Below the pieces are notes generated by a model. It did not search any database, was not told the DNA's origin, and worked only from the letters and a program-made list of their open reading frames with translations. Positions 1-7,966 of a stretch of 64,000 bases of DNA are shown in pieces; within the stretch, counting starts at the first letter, position 1, and every line of letters begins with the position of its first letter. Made by a program: the position numbers and the translations under genes. The stretch spans positions 7,505,501-7,569,500 of the forward strand of contig AP017424.1 in NCBI GenBank assembly GCA_002355495.1, in the 5' to 3' direction. Origin of the DNA: Streptomyces laurentii. Lineage in GTDB: Bacteria; Actinomycetota; Actinomycetes; Streptomycetales; Streptomycetaceae.

Positions 1-193
1 TGAAGATCACGGCGGCCATCCGGCGCTCGCGGTAGTAGGCCGCCAGGCGTTCGACGGTCGGGGTGCGGTCCTGGCCGGATTTGAAGTAGGCGGCCGAGGC
101 GTCCATCAGCTCCGCGTCGAGTGCGAGGTGCCCGTGGGCGTCCTGTTCCACGTGGACGTGGAAGTCGATGGCGATCGCATCGGTGGGGTTCAT
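1..193 (-). CDS. Amidohydrolase-family protein, N-terminal fragment (cut by window edge)
   Basis: The first 64 residues of a minus-strand protein that runs off the left edge; it starts at ATG 193. The N-terminus contains IDFHVHVEQD, the metal-binding HxH signature of the amidohydrolase_2 family (decarboxylases and hydrolases such as gamma-resorcylate decarboxylase). It begins just after the stop of the upstream dehydrogenase gene (202), so it is the distal gene of the same operon. Known: in Rhodococcus hydroxycinnamate (cou) clusters, a metal-dependent amidohydrolase cleaves the beta-keto thioester made by a CoA ligase, hydratase and 3-hydroxyacyl-CoA dehydrogenase. A similar job here is inference, because most of the protein is not visible. 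Confidence 0.7.
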   Translation of the reverse strand, partial: MNPTDAIAIDFHVHVEQDAHGHLALDAELMDASAAYFKSGQDRTPTVERLAAYYRERRMAAVIF

Positions 194-201
194 GGGGGTG
201 C

Positions 202-1086
202 TCACAGGTGGTTGGTCCGGTTCTTGGCGTCGAGGAGGAGGGAGAGGAGGGCGTCGCGTTCCGCGACCAGCTCGGCCTCGGCGGTCCCGGCGAGTTCGTC
301 GCTCACGCCCTGGGTGATGGCGCGCGCCAGCTCGGGCGTGAGGCGTGGCGTGCCGAGGTCCGCCCACCACTCCTCCATGGGCGGGCCGAGGTGCTCCAGG
401 ACGTGCGCGATGCCGCCCGGGCCGCCCGAGAGATGCTGGTTGAGGAAGGGGCCGAGCAGCGCCCAGCGCAGGCCGGGCCCGTGGGCAATGGCCGCGTCGA
501 TGTCGGCGACGCTCGCCGCGCCCTGCTCGACGAGGGAGTACGCCTCCCGCCACAGCGCGGCCTGGAGCCGGTTCGCGACGTGGCCGGGCAGCTCCCGGCG
601 CAGCCGGATCGGACGGCGGCCCAGGCTGCGGTAGAAGCCCATGGCCTGCTCGACGGCGGCCTCGGCGGTGCGCCAGCCTGGTACCACCTCGACCAGCGGG
701 ATCAGGTGGGGCGGGTTGAACGGGTGCCCCACCAGGACCCGATCGGGGTGGGCCGGGCAGGCCTGCTGGATCCGCGACGGCGGCAGCCCGGAGGAGCTGC
801 TCGCCAGGACCGTTCCCGGCGGGGCGGCGGCGTCGAGGACCGCGAAGACCTCGTCCTTCAGCTCCGGCCGTTCCGGGCCGTTCTCCTGGACGAACTCGGC
901 GTCGGCGACCGCCTCGGCGAGGTCCGGGGTGAACGACAGCCGCCCCTGGTCGGCGGCGACGGCCGCCCGCAGCCGCCCCTCCGCGCCGGGCGCGGGGTCG
1001 CTCGCGACGACCTGGTGCCCGTGCAGCAGGAAGAGCGTGGTCCAGGACGCCCCGATGACGCCGGTACCGACGACGGCGATCCTCAC
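202..1086 (-). CDS. 3-hydroxyacyl-CoA dehydrogenase family protein
   Basis: 294 residues. It begins with GTG 1086 in a GTGA overlap with the stop of the upstream CoA ligase. The N-terminus RIAVVGTGVIGASW is a Rossmann NAD-binding motif. FVQENGPER and the VGHPFNPPHLIPLVEVV stretch near residues 125-140 are typical of the 3-hydroxyacyl-CoA / L-carnitine dehydrogenase family, followed by an all-helical C-terminal domain (residues about 185-294). Expected reaction: NAD-dependent oxidation of a 3-hydroxyacyl thioester or hydroxy acid to the 3-keto form. Its place between a CoA ligase/hydratase pair and an amidohydrolase suggests side-chain beta-oxidation. The exact substrate cannot be read from sequence. 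Confidence 0.85.
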   Translation of the reverse strand: MRIAVVGTGVIGASWTTLFLLHGHQVVASDPAPGAEGRLRAAVAADQGRLSFTPDLAEAVADAEFVQENGPERPELKDEVFAVLDAAAPPGTVLASSSSGLPPSRIQQACPAHPDRVLVGHPFNPPHLIPLVEVVPGWRTAEAAVEQAMGFYRSLGRRPIRLRRELPGHVANRLQAALWREAYSLVEQGAASVADIDAAIAHGPGLRWALLGPFLNQHLSGGPGGIAHVLEHLGPPMEEWWADLGTPRLTPELARAITQGVSDELAGTAEAELVAERDALLSLLLDAKNRTNHL

Positions 1087-3041
1087 GAGGCGCTCCCGGC
1101 GGCCCGCCCGGCAGCGTACGCGACGAAGGGGGCCAGCGAGCCGGGGTCGGCGAGGACGTCGGTGCTGGCGACGGACTCGGGGGCGGCGCCGAGCAGGATC
1201 CGCTTGACCGGCACCTCCAGCTTCTTGCCGGTCCGGTTGCGGGGGACGGCCGGCACCCGCTCGATGACGTCCGGGACGTGGCGCGGCGACAGCGCCGACC
1301 GCAGGGCGCGGGCGATCCCGGCCCGCAGGGCGTCGTCCAGCTCGGCGGGCCCGGCGACGAAGAGCAGCAGCTCCCCGTTGCCGCCCTCGGGGTCCTCGAT
1401 ATGGACGACCAGGCTGTCCTCGATCCCCGGCAGGTCCTCGACGACGGCGTAGAACTCGGCGGTGCCGAGCCGGACCCCGCCCCGGTTGAGGGTGGCGTCG
1501 GAGCGTCCGGCGACGATGCAGTGGCCCTCGGGCGCGAAGCGCACCCAGTCGCCGTGCCGCCACACGCCCGGGTACTCCTCGAAGTACGCGGCCCGGTAGC
1601 GGGAGCCGTCCGTGTCGCCCCAGAAGCCGACCGGCATCGACGGCATCGGCTCGGTGATGACGAGCTCGCCCAACTCGCCGACGACCCGCTCGCCCGCGCT
1701 GTCGTAGGCGTACGCGGCGACGCCGAGGCAGGGGCCGGAGATCTCCCCGGCGCGCACCGTCTGGAGCGGGCTGCCCTGGAGGATGCCGGTGCAGACGTCG
1801 GTGCCGCCGCAGCCGACGTTCAGCAGGACCTGCTCGCCGAACTGCTCGGCCACCCAGCGGAATCCGTCGGCGGCGAGCGGGCTGCCCGCCGCGCCGAGCT
1901 GTCGCAGCCGGGACAGGTCGAACTCCTCGGCGGGCCGGATCCCGGCCTTGCGGCAGGCCATCAGGTAGCCGGGGCTGACGCCCATCAGCGTGGTGCCGGT
2001 CTCCTCGGCGATCCGCCACTGCTCCCGCAGGTCGGGGTGGACCGGGTTGCCGTCGATCATGACGATCGAGGCGCGCACGAGCAGCGCCGAGACCAGGGTG
2101 TTCCACAGCATCCAGGCGGTGGTGCTGAACCAGAGCATCCGGTCGCCCGGCTTCAGGTCCCAGCTCAGCGCGTTGTTCTTCAGGTGCTCCAGCAGGATCC
2201 CGCCGTGCCGGTGGACGATTGCCTTGGGGATGCCGGTGGTGCCGGAGGAGAAGAGCACGAACAGCGGGTGGTCGAACGGCACCGGCTCGAAGGACAGTTC
2301 GGCCGGCTCGGCCAGCAGCTCCGTCCAACTCGAAGCGCCGGAAAGGGCGTTCGGGCCGTAGGGGACGTGGACGACCCGCTCGACGGTGGGCAGCCGGGAG
2401 GCGATCTCGGCGACCTCGGCGCGGCGGTCGACGTCGCGTTCCCCGTAGCGGTAACCGGCGACGGTCAGCAGCACCTTCGGTTCGAGCTGGGCGAACCGGT
2501 CGACCACGCTGCGCTGGCCGAACTCCGGTGCGCAGGCCGCCCAGACGGCGCCGATGCTGGCGGTGGCGAGGAAGGCCACCAGCGTCTCCGGGATGTTCGG
2601 CAGGTAGGCGACGACCCGGTCGCCCTTGCGGACACCGAGGCGCAGCAGACCGGCGCGGGCCCGGGCGACCTGGTCGCGGAGCTCGCCGAAGGTCAGCTCG
2701 ATCGGCGCCCGGGTCTGCGAACGGGCGACGACCGCGACGGAGCCGAGATCCTCGTCCCGGCCGAGCGCGTGCTCGGCGTAGTTGAGGGTCGCGCCGGGGA
2801 ACCACTCGGTGTCCGGCATGGCCCGGCGGCCCAGGGCGGCGGCGGGCGGGGTGTGCGGGCGGACGTCGAAGAACTCCCAGATCGACGACCAGAATCCGTC
2901 CAGGTCGGTGACGGACCACTGCCACAGGCTGTCGTAGTCCGGGAAGGACAGCTGCCGCTGCGACTCCAGCCAGTGCAGGTAGCGGCCGATCTCCGACTCG
3001 TCCCTGACCGCGGGGCCGGGGGTGCTGAGGATCTCGCTCAT
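1083..3041 (-). CDS. Acetoacetyl-CoA-synthetase-type acyl-CoA ligase
   Basis: 652 residues, the usual length for acetoacetate-CoA ligase (about 650). The N-terminal ACAS_N-like region carries YDSLWQWSVTDLDGFWSSIW. The adenylate-forming core has the P-loop LFSSGTTGIPKAIVHRHGG near residue 270, and the C-terminal catalytic lysine region reads PRNRTGKKLEVPVKRIL. It activates a keto or aryl acid to its CoA thioester with ATP. Start ATG 3041 overlaps the stop of the hydratase gene by 4 bases (ATGA), so the genes are translationally coupled. Annotated by family as acetoacetate-CoA ligase, but the neighbours (hydratase, dehydrogenase, amidohydrolase) leave room for a different acid substrate. Confidence 0.88.
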   Translation of the reverse strand: MSEILSTPGPAVRDESEIGRYLHWLESQRQLSFPDYDSLWQWSVTDLDGFWSSIWEFFDVRPHTPPAAALGRRAMPDTEWFPGATLNYAEHALGRDEDLGSVAVVARSQTRAPIELTFGELRDQVARARAGLLRLGVRKGDRVVAYLPNIPETLVAFLATASIGAVWAACAPEFGQRSVVDRFAQLEPKVLLTVAGYRYGERDVDRRAEVAEIASRLPTVERVVHVPYGPNALSGASSWTELLAEPAELSFEPVPFDHPLFVLFSSGTTGIPKAIVHRHGGILLEHLKNNALSWDLKPGDRMLWFSTTAWMLWNTLVSALLVRASIVMIDGNPVHPDLREQWRIAEETGTTLMGVSPGYLMACRKAGIRPAEEFDLSRLRQLGAAGSPLAADGFRWVAEQFGEQVLLNVGCGGTDVCTGILQGSPLQTVRAGEISGPCLGVAAYAYDSAGERVVGELGELVITEPMPSMPVGFWGDTDGSRYRAAYFEEYPGVWRHGDWVRFAPEGHCIVAGRSDATLNRGGVRLGTAEFYAVVEDLPGIEDSLVVHIEDPEGGNGELLLFVAGPAELDDALRAGIARALRSALSPRHVPDVIERVPAVPRNRTGKKLEVPVKRILLGAAPESVASTDVLADPGSLAPFVAYAAGRAAGSAS

Positions 3042-3832
3042 CGGGCGTCCTTTCCGTGGGAGCCGTTCGTGGCGGCGACCTTGGCGGCGCGGCCGTCCAA
3101 GAAGGCCCGCATCCGCTCCTGGGCGTCGTGGCTGCCGGCCGCGACGGCCGACATCAGGGATTCGAGCAGCAGGCCGCCGGCGGGCGAGGCCTCGGCGATC
3201 CGGGGGAGTGCCTGGAGGACGGCGAAGTTGGTCAGCGGCGCGTTTTCCGAGATCCGTGCGGCGAGTTGCAGGGCCTTGTCGCGCGCCCCGCCCTCCTCGG
3301 TCAGGTAGTGCGAGAGGCCGGCGGCCTGACCCTCGGCGGCGTCGAGGACGCGGCCGGTGAGCATCATGTCGGCCATCCGGTGGGCGCCGATCAGCCGGGG
3401 GATCCGGACCGAGCCGCCACCGCCGACGAAGAGTCCGCGCTGTCCCTCAGGCAGCGCGTAGAACGCGGACGGCTCGGCCACCCGGATGTGCGCGGCCGCG
3501 GCCAGCTCCAGGCCGCCGCCGATCACCGCGCCCTTCAGCGCCGCCACCACGGGGATGCGCCCGCCCTCGACGGTGTCGAAGACGCGGTGCCACATGAGCG
3601 AGTGCTCCAGGGCCTGTTCGGCGGACCGCTCGGTCAGCTCGCCGAGGTCGAGCCCGGCGGAGAAGTGGTCGCCCTCGGCGTCCAGGACGACGGCCCGGAC
3701 GTCGGCGCCCGGCCGCTGGAAGAACTGCTCGACGGCCAGCACGGTGGCGTCGTCGAGCGCGTTGCGCTTGGCCGGGCGACGGAGCGTCAGGACCGCCACC
3801 GAGTCCAGGCGGTCGATGGAAAGCGAACTCAC
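3038..3832 (-). CDS. Enoyl-CoA hydratase/isomerase family protein
   Basis: 264 residues, normal for the crotonase family. It shows RPAKRNALDD near residue 20, the first oxyanion-hole region GDHFSAGLDLGEL, and the second, ALKGAVIGGGLELAAAAHIRVAE, around residues 100-120. It adds water across (or isomerises) an enoyl-CoA double bond. It is the first gene of the minus-strand operon reading through the CoA ligase, dehydrogenase and amidohydrolase, all with 4-base overlaps or short gaps. The divergent TetR gene begins 78 bases away, and an inverted repeat lies between them. Confidence 0.88.
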   Translation of the reverse strand: MSSLSIDRLDSVAVLTLRRPAKRNALDDATVLAVEQFFQRPGADVRAVVLDAEGDHFSAGLDLGELTERSAEQALEHSLMWHRVFDTVEGGRIPVVAALKGAVIGGGLELAAAAHIRVAEPSAFYALPEGQRGLFVGGGGSVRIPRLIGAHRMADMMLTGRVLDAAEGQAAGLSHYLTEEGGARDKALQLAARISENAPLTNFAVLQALPRIAEASPAGGLLLESLMSAVAAGSHDAQERMRAFLDGRAAKVAATNGSHGKDAR

Positions 3833-3860
3833 GGGAAGGGTCCTCCACTGTCAGGAATCT

Positions 3861-3886
3861 GTACTACGTCAATTGCGTTGTCGTAC
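3861..3886. promoter_or_regulatory. Candidate TetR operator between the hydratase operon and the tetR gene
   Basis: An imperfect inverted repeat, with GTAC at both ends and a core ACGTCAA-N5-TTGTCGT, sits in the 77-base divergent intergenic region. A close copy occurs at 7893-7912 upstream of the permease gene; 16 of 20 core positions match. TetR-family repressors usually bind such sites next to their own gene. The binding assignment is inference. Confidence 0.55.
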
Positions 3887-3909
3887 TCTGCGGGGATGCC
3901 GAACGAGTA

Positions 3910-4599
3910 GTGCCCGAGCCCCAGCGGCGGCGCCGCCGCCCCACCAAGCAGGGAGTGGTGCTCTCCCAGGAGCTGATCGTCGACACGGCGCTGCGGCTGG
4001 TCGGGCAGCGCGGCGCGGAGGCGCTCACCGTCCGCCGGCTCGGCGCCGCGCTGGGCGCCGATCCCAGCGCGGTTTACCGCTACTTCCACAGCACCGACGA
4101 CCTGCTGCTCGCCATCGCCGAGCAGCTGATCGCCCGCGCCCAGGACGGCTGGCGGGCCACCGGGGACTGGCGGGCCGACCTGCGCGAGATCGGCCTGCGG
4201 ATCCACGCCGGCTACCGGGCCCACCCGCAGGCCGCGCTGCTCGCCGCCCACCGCACCACCGGGCGCACCCACGAGATGGCCGCCGTCGAGGCGATCCTCG
4301 GCATCCTGCGCACCGCCGGGTTCCCCGACCGGGAGGCGGTGCGGATCTACCACGCGTTCGTCGACCAGAGCCTCGGCTTCGCGGTGCTGGACGCCGCCGC
4401 GCTTGCTCTGCCCGCCGCCGCGCAGGCGGCGGACCAGCGGGTCTGGAACGCCTCCTACGCCCGGCTCGACGCCGGGACCCACCCGCACATCGCCGCCACC
4501 GCGCACCTGCTCACCGCCGATATGGGGCGCAGCGGGTACCGGTTCGCGCTGGATCTGCTGCTGGACGCCGCGGAGGCCCGGCTGGCGGCGGCGCGCTGA
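3910..4599 (+). CDS. TetR-family transcriptional regulator
   Basis: 229 residues. It starts at GTG 3910, since an in-frame stop lies just before it. The N-terminal helix-turn-helix covers residues about 20-65 (LSQELIVDTALRLVGQRGAE ... LGADPSAVYRYFHSTDDLL), followed by a TetR_C-like all-helical ligand domain. It is divergent from the hydratase operon and convergent with the YtcJ-like gene. It probably represses the hydratase operon, itself, and the amidohydrolase/permease unit, through inverted repeats at 3861-3886 and 7893-7912. The inducer is unknown; a pathway CoA thioester or acid is a reasonable guess. Confidence 0.88.
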   Translation: MPEPQRRRRRPTKQGVVLSQELIVDTALRLVGQRGAEALTVRRLGAALGADPSAVYRYFHSTDDLLLAIAEQLIARAQDGWRATGDWRADLREIGLRIHAGYRAHPQAALLAAHRTTGRTHEMAAVEAILGILRTAGFPDREAVRIYHAFVDQSLGFAVLDAAALALPAAAQAADQRVWNASYARLDAGTHPHIAATAHLLTADMGRSGYRFALDLLLDAAEARLAAAR

Positions 4600-4642
4600 G
4601 CACGGGTTGCGCGCCGCCGCCGGTTCGAGGGCCACGGGCCGG

Positions 4643-6280
4643 TCAGTCCGCCGCGTGGACGAGTTCGCCGCCCACGTAGGTGCGCAGCACCCGGGCCGCG
4701 GCGATCTCCTCCGGCGGACCGGTGAGGATGTCGCGGTCGAGGACGACCAGGTCGGCCAGCTTGCCCGGGGCGAGCACGCCGGCGTCGTCGTGGCCGTTCA
4801 CGAACGCCGCGCCAGCCGTGTAGGCAGCGATCGCGGAGGCCAGGTCGATCCGCTGCTCGGGCAGCAGCACCCGGTCATCCTCGGCGTCGGGCTGGCGCCG
4901 GTTGACGGCCACGTGCAGGCCGGCCAGCGGGTCCGGGCTGCTCACCGGCCAGTCGCTGCCCGCCGCGAGGGTGGCGCCCGCCCGCAGGAGCGTGCCGAAC
5001 GGGTACTGCCAGGCGGCGCGCTCCGGGCCGAGGAACGGGATGGTCAGCTCGTCCATCTGCGGCTCGTGGGCCGCCCACAGCGGCTGGATGTTGGCGATCG
5101 CGCCGAGCCGGGCGAAGCGCGGCACGTCGTCGGGGTGGACCACCTGGAGGTGGGCGAGGTGGTGGCGGGTGTCGCGCCACCCGTTGGCGGCGCGGGCGGC
5201 CTCGACGGCGTCCAGCGCCTCGCGCACCGCCCGGTCGCCGAGCGCGTGGAAGTGCACCTGGAAGCCCAGCGCGTCGAGTTCGGTGACGTGGCCGCGCAGC
5301 GCGACGGGATCGACGAAGCTGAGGCCGGAGTTGGCGGTGGCGCAGCCGCAGCCGTCCAGGTAGGGGCTGGTCATCGCGGCGGTGAAGTTCTCCGCGATGC
5401 CGTCCTGCATGATCTTCACCGAGCCGGCCCGGAACCTGCCGTGCGTCAACTCTGCTCGCCGCTCGACGAGTTCGGGGATCTGCTCGGCGCCCCGGTCGCG
5501 CTCCCACCAGAGCGCGCCGGTCACCCGGGCGGTCAGCGCGCCGGAGCGGGCGGCGGCCAGGTAGGCATCGGCGGGGTCGGGCATGCCGTTGAACTCGCCG
5601 AGCAGGGCGTCCTGCCAGCCGGTGATGCCGAGCGAGTGCAGCAGCCGCTGGGCGCGCAGCAGCCCGTCGAGGCGGTCGGCGGCGGTGCCGGGCGGGATCA
5701 GCCGGGCGACCAGACCGGTGGCGCCTTCCTGGAGCATGCCGCTGGGGGTGCCGTCCGGCTCCCGTTCGATCCGTCCGTCGGCCGGGTCGGGGGTGTCGCG
5801 GTCGAGGCCCGCGAGCTCCAGGGCCCGGGTGTTGGCCCAGGCACCGTGGTGGTCGCGGTTGGTCAGGTAGACCGGGCGGTCGGGGACGGCGGTGTCGAGC
5901 AGTTGCCGGGTCGGCAGGCCGCCGTCGAAGCTGTCCATCGACCAGCCGCTGCCGGTGATCCACTCCTGGTCGGGGTGGGCCTCGGCGTAGGCGCGGATCC
6001 GCGCCAGGCAGTCGGCGGCGCCGTCGGTGCCGGTGAGGTCGCAGGCGGCCAGCTCGGTGCCGCCGCCGACGGCGTGGATGTGCGCGTCCTGGAAACCGGG
6101 GAGCAGCAGCTTCCCGGCCAGGTCGACGACCTCGGTGCCCGGACCGATCAGGTCGCCGACCTCGTCGTGCCCGACGGCGGTGATCCGCCCGCCGGTCACG
6201 GCCAGGGCGCTCGCGCGGGTGCGGGCGGCGTCGCCGGTGTGCACGGGTCCTCGGGTGAAGACCAGATCGGCCTTGGTCAT
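4643..6280 (-). CDS. YtcJ-like metal-dependent amidohydrolase
   Basis: 545 residues, typical for the YtcJ / amidohydrolase_3 family, which includes N-substituted formamide deformylase. It has the beta-sandwich start, then LLLPGFQDAHIHAVGGG with the metal-binding HxH near residue 65, HFHALGDRAVREAL around residue 345, and AAGSDWPVSSPDPL with a metal-ligand Asp near residue 450. The C-terminus APGKLADLVVLDRDIL closes the composite sandwich domain. Expected role: hydrolysis of an amide, carbamate or similar C-N bond in the cytoplasm. It lies 60 bases downstream of an APC permease and is likely co-transcribed with it, suggesting uptake then hydrolysis of an amine- or amide-containing compound. 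Confidence 0.85.
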   Translation of the reverse strand: MTKADLVFTRGPVHTGDAARTRASALAVTGGRITAVGHDEVGDLIGPGTEVVDLAGKLLLPGFQDAHIHAVGGGTELAACDLTGTDGAADCLARIRAYAEAHPDQEWITGSGWSMDSFDGGLPTRQLLDTAVPDRPVYLTNRDHHGAWANTRALELAGLDRDTPDPADGRIEREPDGTPSGMLQEGATGLVARLIPPGTAADRLDGLLRAQRLLHSLGITGWQDALLGEFNGMPDPADAYLAAARSGALTARVTGALWWERDRGAEQIPELVERRAELTHGRFRAGSVKIMQDGIAENFTAAMTSPYLDGCGCATANSGLSFVDPVALRGHVTELDALGFQVHFHALGDRAVREALDAVEAARAANGWRDTRHHLAHLQVVHPDDVPRFARLGAIANIQPLWAAHEPQMDELTIPFLGPERAAWQYPFGTLLRAGATLAAGSDWPVSSPDPLAGLHVAVNRRQPDAEDDRVLLPEQRIDLASAIAAYTAGAAFVNGHDDAGVLAPGKLADLVVLDRDILTGPPEEIAAARVLRTYVGGELVHAAD

Positions 6281-6340
6281 GGGTGGTGCTCCTTCTCGGG
6301 TGGTACGGGGTGGTGCGAGGCGCCTGCGGCCGGACAGGCG

Positions 6341-7825
6341 CTAGCCGATGTCGCCGACGAAGTAGGCCGATCGGCGTCGCCAGCGGGCCCAGGCCGCCGC
6401 CGGCAGGCCGCTGACGATCATCAGGATCACCACGGAGAGTTCGAACCAGCCGTTGTCGGCGGCGAGTTCGAAATGGTCGGTGGAGTCGTAGAAGGTCCAG
6501 GCGAGGTAGCCGCCGACGGCGAGCAGCGCCGCGGCGCCGAGCAGCGGACCGACCACCGCGCGCAGGCCCTCCAGCAGGCTGCTGCGCAGCAGGTGGCGGA
6601 AGCGGACGGCGGCGGCGACGGCGGTGAGCGCGTAGTACAGCGCGACGATGATGCCGATCGCGTTGACGGCGGCGGAGATGAGGTCGTTGACGGTCGGGAT
6701 GGCGATCGCGCACAGGGCGAGGGCGACCGCGACGCCGGTGATCAGCAGGGTGCCCGCGGCGGGCGTCCGGTGGCGGGGGTGCAGGCGGGTCCAGACCGGG
6801 CCGAGCACGCCGTCGCGGCCCATCGCGTACAGGCCGCGGGCGGTCGGGATCACCGAGGACTGGAGCGAGGCCACCGCGGAGAACATCAGCGCGATCAACG
6901 GCAGCGCGGCCAGTGGCTGGGAGGCCAGCATGGCCCCGAAGTAGGTCAGCCCGTGCGCGCCGTTGTCCGCCAACTCGTCCAGCGGCAGCACCCGTTGGAA
7001 GGCGGTGCCGGCGAGCAGGAACAGCAGCAGCATCACCACCAGGGCGACCGTCCCGGCCCGGGAGGCGTCGCGCGGGTCGCGGACCTCCTCGCCGACGCTG
7101 AACACCGACTCGAAGCCCCAGTAGCAGAACACCGCGAGCACCATGCCCTGCGCCAGCGCGTCCATGGACGGGATCGCGAAGGGGTTGAACCACTGGAGCG
7201 AGAACGGCTGGTCGCCGGCGAACAGCCCGTACCCGCAGAAGCCCAGCAGCACCACGTACTCGAAGACCAGCAGCGCCTTCTGCAGCCGCGCGGCCAGGTC
7301 GAGCCCACGCACCGCGACCAGCGCCGCGCCGACCAGCACGACCAGGCCGATCAGCGTGCACTGGACGGTCGAGTCGGCGTCCAGCCGCAGGCCGGCGACG
7401 CTGCGTACGTGCATCAGGTCGAGCAGCTGGACGATCGACGAGCCGGTGACGGTCGTGGTGTACGCCATGAACACCACCGTGCCGACGGTGTTCACCCAGC
7501 CGGTGAGGAAGCCGAGCCACGGGTTGAGCGTGCGGCCCACCCAGCGGTAGCTGCTGCCGGCGTCCGGCTCGGCGGTGTTCAGTCGCCCGTAGCCGCCCGC
7601 GATGGCGAGCACCGGGAGGAACGCCAGCAGCATGATCACGGGCAGGTGGAGCCCGACGACGCCGGCCATCAGGCCCAGGCCGATGCCGATGCTGCTGGTC
7701 GCGGCGGTACTGGAGGCGGCGATCGCGACGCCGTCGAGGAGACCGAGGGACCGGTGCATGGAGTGCTGGGGGTCGTTCGCGCCGGTTCTCGGACCGCTGC
7801 CCGTGGCCTTCTCCGTCGATACCAA
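6341..7825 (-). CDS. APC-superfamily amino acid/amine permease
   Basis: About 494 residues from TTG 7825, which is preceded by a purine-rich AAGGCGG. The frame stays open to a GTG at 7894, but that stretch is proline-rich and unconserved-looking and would overlap the operator; ATG 7757 is another possible start. Membrane protein with roughly 12 hydrophobic helices. The first contains LLDGVAIAASSTAATSSIGI, the usual first-helix glycine/serine motif of APC transporters. The conserved stretch ALMFSAVASLQSSVIPTARGLYAMGRDG is seen in the middle. Likely a proton- or sodium-coupled importer feeding the neighbouring amidohydrolase. Confidence 0.85.
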   Translation of the reverse strand: MVSTEKATGSGPRTGANDPQHSMHRSLGLLDGVAIAASSTAATSSIGIGLGLMAGVVGLHLPVIMLLAFLPVLAIAGGYGRLNTAEPDAGSSYRWVGRTLNPWLGFLTGWVNTVGTVVFMAYTTTVTGSSIVQLLDLMHVRSVAGLRLDADSTVQCTLIGLVVLVGAALVAVRGLDLAARLQKALLVFEYVVLLGFCGYGLFAGDQPFSLQWFNPFAIPSMDALAQGMVLAVFCYWGFESVFSVGEEVRDPRDASRAGTVALVVMLLLFLLAGTAFQRVLPLDELADNGAHGLTYFGAMLASQPLAALPLIALMFSAVASLQSSVIPTARGLYAMGRDGVLGPVWTRLHPRHRTPAAGTLLITGVAVALALCAIAIPTVNDLISAAVNAIGIIVALYYALTAVAAAVRFRHLLRSSLLEGLRAVVGPLLGAAALLAVGGYLAWTFYDSTDHFELAADNGWFELSVVILMIVSGLPAAAWARWRRRSAYFVGDIG

Positions 7826-7892
7826 GGGATCGCCGCCTTGGGGGTGTGAGGGGTGGGGGAGGTGTGCGCCATGAAATCCGGCAGGTCGAAAC

Positions 7893-7912
7893 ACGTCAAT
7901 GCTGTTGTCATA
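7893..7912. promoter_or_regulatory. Second copy of the candidate TetR operator, upstream of the permease
   Basis: Reads ACGTCAA-N5-TTGTCAT-A, matching the 3866-3885 site at 16 of 20 positions, including both TCAA and TTGTC half-sites. It lies about 70 bases before the probable TTG start of the permease. This suggests the permease/amidohydrolase unit belongs to the same TetR regulon. Confidence 0.5.
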
Positions 7913-7966
7913 AGAGCGCGACGACGACCGGCCGGGAGTCAGGGCCGCGGTTCCCCCGGCGTCGGG

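Noticed and set aside
202..2925. A single 907-residue minus-strand frame ending in a dehydrogenase
   Set aside because: Only the last 294 codons are real; the earlier part is an Arg/Pro/Gly-rich out-of-frame reading of the CoA ligase gene.
4403..7849. An 1148-residue plus-strand frame
   Set aside because: Low-complexity antisense reading of the amidohydrolase and permease genes; both minus-strand genes have clear family motifs.
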